A stretch of DNA of 64,000 nt from Malachius bipustulatus (taxonomy: Eukaryota; Arthropoda; Insecta; Coleoptera; Melyridae). The first letter of the stretch is position 1. Every line of letters starts with the position of its first letter. The stretch spans positions 2,604,001-2,668,000 of the forward strand of contig OU342634.1 of the NCBI GenBank assembly GCA_910589415.1. The letters are read 5' to 3'. A program made the position numbers and the translations under genes. Below, in pieces: positions 56,208-64,000 of this stretch. The notes below the pieces were generated by a model. It did no database searches, was not told the DNA's origin, and worked only from the letters and a program-made list of their open reading frames with translations.

Positions 56208-56569
56208 ATTTTTTCTCACAAGTTTGCCCACATTGTCTTTGTTATAAAAATTTCATAAAACGGCCAAAATTATTTCATAAGTTATTATTTCAATATTGCC
56301 CACGTCATGAAAATTTAGTAAGAAGGGCAAAATTATTTCGGAAAAGTTGTTTTTGAATTTTTGCCCACCGAAGATTTTGGATAAAAATTAAGAAAAAAAC
56401 ATTTTTAGAAAAATTGTTCCGTTTTTTGCGTTTTGCTGAGTCAGAATTACAAGAACAAGCTCGGAATTCTTAGTTTTAAATCGCAACTCCGAGTTTTAAG
56501 TCGGAATTCGGAGTTTAAACTGGGAATGTAAAAAAATTAAATTGGTGTGGTGCTTCTACACCTTCGTAG

Positions 56570-59270
56570 TTTACACATTATTAAGTATTTTCAATATTCT
56601 GCATTGCTTAGAATAAATAAATAAAGTTAAAACCATAAATTATAAGAACTCCATCAACATTATGGGTAGTCAGAATTCACTACAATTTTATGTTTTTATG
56701 CCCAAGACATTGCTTGAAGAGAAACACTCTAAAGCATACAATTCTCGTCGAATCAAAAACAAAACTTGATCGATAACATTCCATATTAAGCAAAGATCAT
56801 CTATCTCGACGATCTAAAAGCCAGTTAATTTAATCATTCCAGGTTTTTTCATCTTCGTGTGGAAAAGAAACACAATAGGAGCGAATCTCTCATGAGAATC
56901 ATCGATTGCTGATGTCAAACACAGAATTACTTATTCATAAAATAATAAAATAAACTACTAAAATAAGAAAAACTAAAAGTCATTTTTTATTAGGTACATC
57001 TACCTACTACACCTACCTATTAAGAAAATATAATGAGTTGGGTCATTCGTTAATAGACTGCTGCGAACATTACAAAATTGTCTTTTTCATTGCTCTTTGA
57101 AGGTTAAAGCCATGAAGTGGTTGTTGAAATCATGTCTGACCTACAATAATCATATCCTTGTAGTTTTGTATTAACTTCCATTTTATTGCCTTACCACTCT
57201 ACCTATTGTCTTGTATTCACCTTTACACACGTATGACATTTTAATGGACAAGATGATTGAATATACTTTTCTTGTATTGTAAATCATCAAATTTATGCAC
57301 GATCATGAATGGAGAATAGCGTTACATAATTTTGTAATTGTTATTCTTTAGTAAAGTAAAAAAAAAAAACTGAATATATCTGCTATGCTGCTCAGTTATT
57401 TTATAAGACAATTTTATAAAGATCTGAATTTAATAACGTTCTTCAAATTAATTGCGGTTCACTTTGTTATGAACAGACATGCATATTTATCGGTGATTGA
57501 AGGCTTCCCATCGGGCTTCTCAGATATTACAGTCCAAATATTTCAAAATCAAAATTACACTGAAAAAAATTAACTAAAATTTGAAATTTAAAAAATACTT
57601 TTTTTGCCACCTGTATAAAAAAATCATATCTTTCATAATTTTCATTGCATTTAGTGAATATCTACGAGTAGGTATAACGAATTTGGCCCAAATTTCGCTC
57701 AAAACACTTTCATTTTTCGAAATATGTATCACGTTTTTTGTAATTTTGAAGCTTAGATGAACGCCATTTTTTCTAGAAACATGAATTGTAGTGTGATTGA
57801 GGTTTTTCTGTAAACGTTCATTGTGCTAGTTAACATAACCAGAAAGGCTAAAATTTTGCTGCATGGATCATTATCAAATTTTCACAGAAATTGGGTTGTG
57901 CTTCCCGTAAGTTGGTAATAACTTGTGAGATAGTTCAAACATCTTTAATTGGCCGTAGTTTGAACTCACTTTGAATTTTGTATGAACACATTATGCGAGT
58001 CTAAATTCGAAATTCTTCTAAAAATCCGCTCAGAACATCCTAATGGTCTTCTGGGGAAGTTTTTTATTCTGCCTGAACATCAACCCCAACAAATTCAAAA
58101 TTTTGGGTTGAATGAATAAAAAAAGTCTTCCAGTATGCTTTGCAGCAACATAAAATCTCAAGAGTTCATAAATTTATATTTCTTGATGATTTAACAAAAA
58201 ATCTTGTGTGATACGCATTGAAAAAGCAGCGTGTAAGCATTCCTTAGATGATTGTCACTCGACCTTCGACGATCTCGTTTGACAATTTTCGCACTCCCCT
58301 TTTGCAACTTGTATCACAAAATTGTATTTTCTTCCTCTTCACGTACCTAAATAATGGGCTTATTTTGCTGTATACACTTACTTCAACAATCTTCGAAATA
58401 ACGTTTAAAAAATTTATAGTCCACTGTACTGTAATATGTTGTAGAAAAAAGTAATTTCAAGTTGTTGAATGAAGTGCTACATATTTTTTTATGACAATCG
58501 AATGAGTTAATAATACCTACGAAATCAAGGTCTCCAGCAGCCAAGCCTACTTGAATATCTCCTGCCTTTGTCATTTTAACTCATTAGATTTGAATACATA
58601 CATGATTGTGTGAGCTATTTAAGTCACCTGTCCTGTGGTATTATATTGCAGACTTCGTAGTTATACCTGGGGATCAAGGCAGCTCCGATTCGTCACCAAT
58701 GATCTAATATACTAGACCATTACCGTTTAATTGGCAATATACGCAAATAGCCGATTTCGGAACAAAAATTATTATAATTAACAACCTGCAATATTGTTAC
58801 TGTGAGAAAAAGAGCAGACAGATTAAGCAGTGTCCTAATAAAAATAAAAAACCAGAACAAAAACAGTTAGATAGTCTATAAAACAGCTGCACCCTAATGG
58901 TTGTTTCTTGAAAGATTGGGAAAGTCCACCTGCTCTGCTTAAATTTAAAAACACGAACCTGTTTTAAATTCATTATAAGGTATAAGGTATCTACCTACTC
59001 TAATCCTACCCTAGTATCACTGGTAAGATGTGATTTTTTAATAATCCATGAACAACTTTTATGTCATTATACCTACTTCTATCTTCAACTGATTCAAAAA
59101 ATAGTTTTGAAAAATTGCTGCCTCCAGATTTAAAAAAGATCTAATAAAAAGACACAAGTACAGTATAACAATAAAATATAAACAGTCCCTTGTAGAAATT
59201 ACGAGTGGTTCCTAGAGCTTCGTGAAGTGAGCCGGAAAAACTCGAGAAAACCAGATTGCTATAGCGCATT
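56570..59270. other. No recognisable gene
   Basis: A+T-rich with short frames only (57385-57573, 58248-58454). No repeat pair or domain identified. Confidence 0.4.
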
Positions 59271-59275
59271 CGATT

Positions 59276-59584
59276 GACCACGTTTGACCACCAAATAATT
59301 TCGTTTGACCACGTCCAGGAAAAAAGATATGATTTTTTTTTAAGTTTCGATCCGACCAACTTCAAAATTCTACAATTCTCTCTGGAAGCTAAACTGAAAA
59401 ATTTAGTGGTTTCATTTAATTCAAGGACCAATTCACGGCAGTGTATCGAACCTCGAAAACGAACCGTTTAACTTTCAAAGAGAATTGAAGAATTGTGAAG
59501 TTATCCGGATCAAAATTAAAAAAAAAGATCATATTTTTTTTTCCTGGACGTGGTCAAACGAAATTATTGGGTGGTCAAACCTGG
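59276..59584. mobile_element. 309-bp foldback element
   Basis: Left arm 59276 to about 59388 (TTGACCACCAAATAATTTCG, TTTGACCACGTCCAGGAAAA) pairs with right arm about 59475-59584 (TTTTCCTGGACGTGGTCAAA, CGAAATTATTGGGTGGTCAA), with inner AGAATTGTAGAATTTTGAAG-like strings also paired. The right side continues with a short TGGTCAAAC repeat to 59615. Confidence 0.78.
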
Positions 59585-59619
59585 TCAAACGATGGTCAAA
59601 CGGGGTGAGGTAATGGTCA

Positions 59620-60950
59620 AACTAATCACCATTTACTACTCAATTTGGAAATTTTGTGAAGTTAGGAACATTAGGTAAAATTGATAAATATTCTTGCTAT
59701 TTTTTTTAATTACCTATTTAAGGATAACTTATTGGGGGTCTATTCATCAGGCTCATCACTTATAATAGGTTTGAAGGTTTGAAGAATAGATTTGAAGGTA
59801 GAACAATTTTTTTCTCAACCCTTTCAATTCAACCCTCCTTCCTACACCAAAATTATAAGGTTTATTAATCAGAGTTGGAAATTTATTTATCTTTCCCGAT
59901 GGTAATAATAATTAAATATTATCATCGATATAGAGAGATGTGATAATAATTACAAAAGTCTGATTTATGGGTTATCAAATTTTCAAAAGGCTCACTGTAT
60001 ATTGTTGTAACAAACATTCAAATTGAAAACGATTTTTACATAGCATAAGCATAAGTAGGTAGGTAACTCTTTCACATAAAAATTATCATAATTTCTTCCA
60101 TTTGGGTCTTCGGATTTAAATCCCATTGATTTACCTATTAGTCTGGCCTTAAACAATGACCAGATATTTGGCTTTTAAATTTACTATAATAGGTGAACCG
60201 CAAGCTGTGCTTCTGTTCCTTTTTACATAATACCGTTTAAATTCACTTATGTTAATAACGCGACGTGATGAAAACTTCGTTACATAATATAATAGGACGA
60301 GCTTATATTATTAACACTTCACAGATTATATCTTGCATAAAAATACCTAAATAATATGTACCGGTCTAAAAAGAACGTAACTTGACTTCTGTAAATGAGG
60401 TACCTATGTATATATGTAGGTATGTATAGAAGAACCGTCTTCCTATGGACTGTTAAAAGGCGTTCGGTACCGATTTTCATATACATATTATAGTTACATA
60501 ATTATATATGGCTTAAGAGATAAGTCTATTTGAATAATACGGTTCTTAATCGAAATTTTATTCATTGGACAAAATAATTTCATCAATATTAACCGCCTTA
60601 ATCTCGTATAACTTTCATTCTTTCTCAATTTCTATACGACGACTTATATTTTATTAGTAACTACACGAGTATTTATATTTTTAGAAAATTACATCAATTT
60701 ATATAAAATTTTACCTAGGTATAAGAATTCAGATTAGTAAATACAACTTTACTAATAGCATTGTGAAAACGTAAGAACCTTCTTTTTTTGTTTGATGATA
60801 CCAGTGATTTCTCATTGTGGAAGACGAACATAAAATAATCTCATAGAACTGCATAATTCCCAAAAATCGTAAACATAAGTTACGAAACATGCGATTTTCT
60901 ACTCGCTGATTTTCCTTTCGGAATTAAAAAGGGCAAAAGGCAAGTAGAAA
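59620..60950. other. No recognisable gene
   Basis: A+T-rich; nothing supported. Confidence 0.4.
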
Positions 60951-60954
60951 AACT

Positions 60955-61060
60955 TCTCGCGTTCCATCCGGGTCCTCGCAGATTTGAACCCGAAAGGAAT
61001 GGAGAAGGTGAGGGGGTTAGTTAAACGGTGAACTACCCACCCGAAATGACCAAAAACGAC
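60955..61060 (-). repeat. Possible tRNA-like SINE fragment
   Basis: On the minus strand GGGTTCAAATCTGCGAGG is a B-box-like string preceded by a weak A-box-like GGGTGGGTAGTTCACCG. G+C content stands out. The A box is poor, so it could be part of the adjacent LTR-like repeat instead. Confidence 0.3.
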
Positions 61061-61119
61061 ACAAATTTATAGTGATCGTCTTTCTGGTTCTTAAAACGGA
61101 CAACAATTAAAATTTGGCC

Positions 61120-61210
61120 TGCCATACGTTGTGTTCTATTTTTGGTTCAAGCCCCACAAAAATACTAAATAAAAACCGACAATTTAACAATAACAATTTT
61201 ATTGGAAATA
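61120..61210 (-). repeat. Repeat shared with 36786-36885, LTR-retroelement-like border
   Basis: CCTGCCATACGTTGTGTTCTATTTTTGG and the diverged stretch to ATTTTATTGGA mirror the 36.8-kb locus in the same orientation, showing that both belong to one repeat family. Confidence 0.45.
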
Positions 61211-61214
61211 ATTT

Positions 61215-64000
61215 ATACAATCAAACACGACAAAATCTCCCAGTCTTCCCATCTGGGGACAACCACTTTACACCTGCAAAATCGGTCTGAAATCACAAGG
61301 AGCTGGGACATAATAAACCATTCGGCAACTATGCCTACCCCAGACACTGAATATATAACTAATACCAACGCCATCTATGTCTTACATCGAAATCACGCAT
61401 CTAGTTTCAAACAGATGGACTAAAAGCAGCTATACTCATGGGACTTACCCGACGCAGGGTATTCCTTTCAATTTATAAAATAAACCGTTTAGAAATACTC
61501 TAATCTCGACCAAATTCATTTGAACGGAAAAGCAAACGCTACAAACATTTTTAAACGTATTATGTCGGTGCCAATAAAAAAAATCTACATAATAGACTGA
61601 ATGTTTCGAACAGATGTGTTATTGGAATGAAGTTTATTGAATTTTATTCAGATCAGAACCACTCCCTGGGGGTACCTGCACTACCTGCTATAGTCGGATC
61701 AAACCACCATGTAAGATAATAAATTAGGTAAGCGAACGGGAGGTGTAATAGTGAACTTGGAGACAAAACCTCAACGTCAGTGTATGAGAGAGGCTCTAAC
61801 TTCTTACTCTTACACGTGGCAATTAGTACTTTCAACATGTTAAAGCTTCGTTGAAAGTCAGTTCACCTTAAATGTCTTACAAAGTAGATCAATCGTTGGA
61901 GCTGCCCCGACCATTCTGTGAAGATTTCTTCTAAAAATTAAAGACAGAAAACGATCAACTGTGTGAATCACCGATCTGCAGAATCAACAATCAATTTTTG
62001 GTCACTCGTCCCAACGCATTCAAAAGACACAAGCCTCGACACAAGCTGATGTTTAGGTAGTGTAAAACCAGTGTTTTTTTTTTAATAAAGAATTTAAATT
62101 CACACGTACTTAGGGGGTACCAATTTTATTAAGGTAGATAGATACATAAAAAAATGAATATCGTAGAAAAATTTATAGTCAATAGGTACTTGTTACGGTA
62201 ATGAATTTAACGAGTTTCACATGAAATTCTAGATAACAAAATCAGGTGTTAAATCTATGGGGTCTAGTGGAACGTTCAATTAGAATCTCCTTAACAACCA
62301 CAGCAGCTCATGCTTATTTACGTGCCAGGTTTTGTGATTAGATGGAAATATTTCACACATCGTAATGACATCTAAACATAACAGTCAAAAGGAAAGACGC
62401 AAATATTCATTAACAACACCAATGTCACCTTGATGCTTCGGAGAACAACCGTTGCGAGCTTAACGGATCCGCAGAGTGGAATTGTTACAGTGTTGCCAGT
62501 TTGAATATACCTACACTATTTGAAAAAAAAAACATTTTTATAAAACTTACAAAATGTAATAGCAGTAAATTAAGCAACAGTCAAAAACAAAACAAAAAAC
62601 TAACTATCTCCATTTAAGTTCACTACAAAAGTAGGATTTTGTTTTTCTCGAGGATGGGAGATCCTCATGACCCCCTTGGTATGGTTCTCCGTCCTCCCAT
62701 CCGGGAGAGTCTCGGCGTCATTCTGGAACCGTCTTTCAGCATTACTTCAGATTTCAGAGCCACCCTTGCTTGTTGTTGTCCTTTTTAGCTAACGATCTTC
62801 TAACTCCTCTTTTCCTCTGCATGGATTTATCTATCAATATCTCCGCAATATAATCGTCAATCGGCTCCAGTGCTTCTCGCTCGCCAGCTTTTTATTCATG
62901 ATGTTGGTGGTGGCCAATTACTGTTCGTTCTTGGTCTTGGTCTCGTCTCTTTTCTTTTCCTGCATACCCCTAGTTTTCTATATTTCCTGCAGGCCTGGCC
63001 TGACTATTATTACCGATTGTCTTTATAATCTCGTCAACCGCTTGCTATACCTAGGTATATGAAAGTTTTTTTTTTTTTTTAAGCAGCAATTATTATAGCC
63101 GCGGCCTTAGATTCGCTGAAAATGGAGTTGTTTCACTAAGACATTTTAGTCATGAGACTAGTAATACAAACACCAGTTGTATATACATGACTTTTCAAAA
63201 TGAAGACCCAGTTTCTTCGTCAATCGGCACATATCTCATGATATCATCAGACACCTTTGATGAACGGCGGGAATTAACCTGACCGCTAAAACATGACGGT
63301 AATTAAGTGGCAAAGTACTAGACTTTTGTTTTGACGAAGTTTTACATGCATGTTTTGGCATCACCGAATGAATTAGTTATAGAATAGGTGTAAAAATTCA
63401 AGGTCCAGGTTAGCATTCGCGAGTCCACTGGGTGTCCGGTCGTTGCTCTCCAACATTTGGAGGACGATGGATGCTAATGTCGAGAGAACAAATCTTCAAT
63501 TATGCATGACGGACTCTAACACCAAACTCAAACATTCAACATGTTTGTCTAATCCATATGGATGAGGCAAATAATATCCTAGAAATATTCTGTAGGCTTG
63601 GCGATCCGATGGTATATTAGAGTTTTTTTTTTTGTTTATTATTAGCTGTAATAGTTCTCATTGTTTTAATTTGCGGATTTGTATAATAACTTACCTGTTA
63701 CCTGTCATTATGGAAAACGAGAATTATATTGTGGGTTATATAAGTGGTCTTGTATTTTGATTTACACATCGTGGGTATTTTTTTATTTTTAATTATTGTT
63801 AAGGTGAACATAATTGATCAATATTATTATCAGTGGCAGTGGCCTTGACATTTTGTTACTTAAATAATAATAAACCCGTATGAAATTTAACAAAGTCATT
63901 TGTAAGATGTCCTGTAAGTTTCTTGTTCTCGCGAGTACACATTTATTGTACATTTATATCGTTGTTAAAGTATTAAAATAAAAGCATGCACAACCGTAAA
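61215..64000. other. No recognisable gene; GC-richer patch at 62640-62950
   Basis: 62640-62950 is less A+T-rich; its minus strand reads in pieces (EPIDDYIAEILIDKSMQRKR, GWEDGEPYQGGHEDLPSS) that look like decayed TE protein, but I cannot name a family. The rest is A+T-rich with short frames and nothing supported. Confidence 0.35.

Larger units (their letters stand above)
55268..56568. repeat. Outer inverted repeat enclosing copy B
   Basis: TACGAAGATGTAGTAGAAGC and GCGCCACACCAG at 55272-55300 pair with CTGGTGTGGTGCTTCTACACCTTCGTA-like sequence at 56540-56568. The arms continue through 20-mer repeats on both sides (55327-55410 and 56456-56525). A larger foldback into which the 0.5-kb elements probably inserted. 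Confidence 0.7.

Noticed and set aside
55917..56231. 104-codon minus-strand frame as a gene
   Set aside because: It crosses the right end of the copy-B TIR element and the TIR forms its N-terminus; no domain recognised.

Overview
The window looks like A+T-rich insect nuclear DNA. It has no operons, coding capacity is very sparse, spliceosomal signals are present, and many classes of animal transposable element (TE) occur. The frequent taggtaggta-type tracts and the TE mix would suit a hemipteran or similar insect, but the species cannot be read from the sequence. The only host gene I recognise with confidence is the first coding exon of ovo/shavenbaby (33836-33983, + strand). It encodes the SNAG-like MPKIFLIKNRLHQQQQRLLE N-terminus and ends in a clear GTGAGT splice donor. 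No zinc-finger exon of ovo is visible, so most of 33984-64000 is probably its large, TE-filled first intron.

Layout: 1-286 and 5456-5935 are one older, GT-rich segment, apparently a decayed LINE on the minus strand, split by a young Ty3/gypsy retrotransposon (287-5455; identical 297-bp LTRs, CATT target duplication). That element is broken by a frameshift in gag and an amber codon at the tyrosine position of the RT YxDD box. It carries a 63-bp tandem repeat between pol and the 3' LTR. From 7.2 to 15.5 kb is a graveyard of non-LTR elements: a minus-strand jockey/CR1-like RT, two plus-strand I-clade ORF2 ends with RNase H, an RTE-like element, and a remnant of an unnamed repeated protein family on the minus strand. 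From 17.5 to 19.5 kb a TA-flanked foldback element encloses an inverted pair of Penelope-like (GIY-YIG) fragments. A 1.58-kb element with 24-bp terminal inverted repeats (TIRs) fills 21.2-22.8 kb. A hairpin and a Myb/SANT-like remnant lie near 24.2-24.7 kb, and another minus-strand LINE RT piece at 27.2-27.7 kb.

From 30.0 to 35.1 kb, four palindromic foldback elements flank the ovo 5' region and exon. A degenerate Tc1/mariner element (40442-42325) carries a transposase with DD41D spacing, and its CAGG(A/G)TGTCC ends and TA target resemble the ends of the foldbacks. Smaller items follow: tRNA-derived SINE heads, an 82-bp hAT-type MITE with 8-bp duplication, palindromes, and a cluster of nested inverted elements at 54.3-56.6 kb. 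Long stretches hold nothing I can interpret, and are listed as such.

I found no new enzymatic or defence system. The observations most worth a second look are the ovo degron-bearing exon in its TE-dense setting, the shared termini of foldbacks and the DD41D element, the Penelope palindrome nested in a foldback, the young but YxDD-disrupted gypsy element, and several sharp palindromes or copy-paste events inside TE debris.
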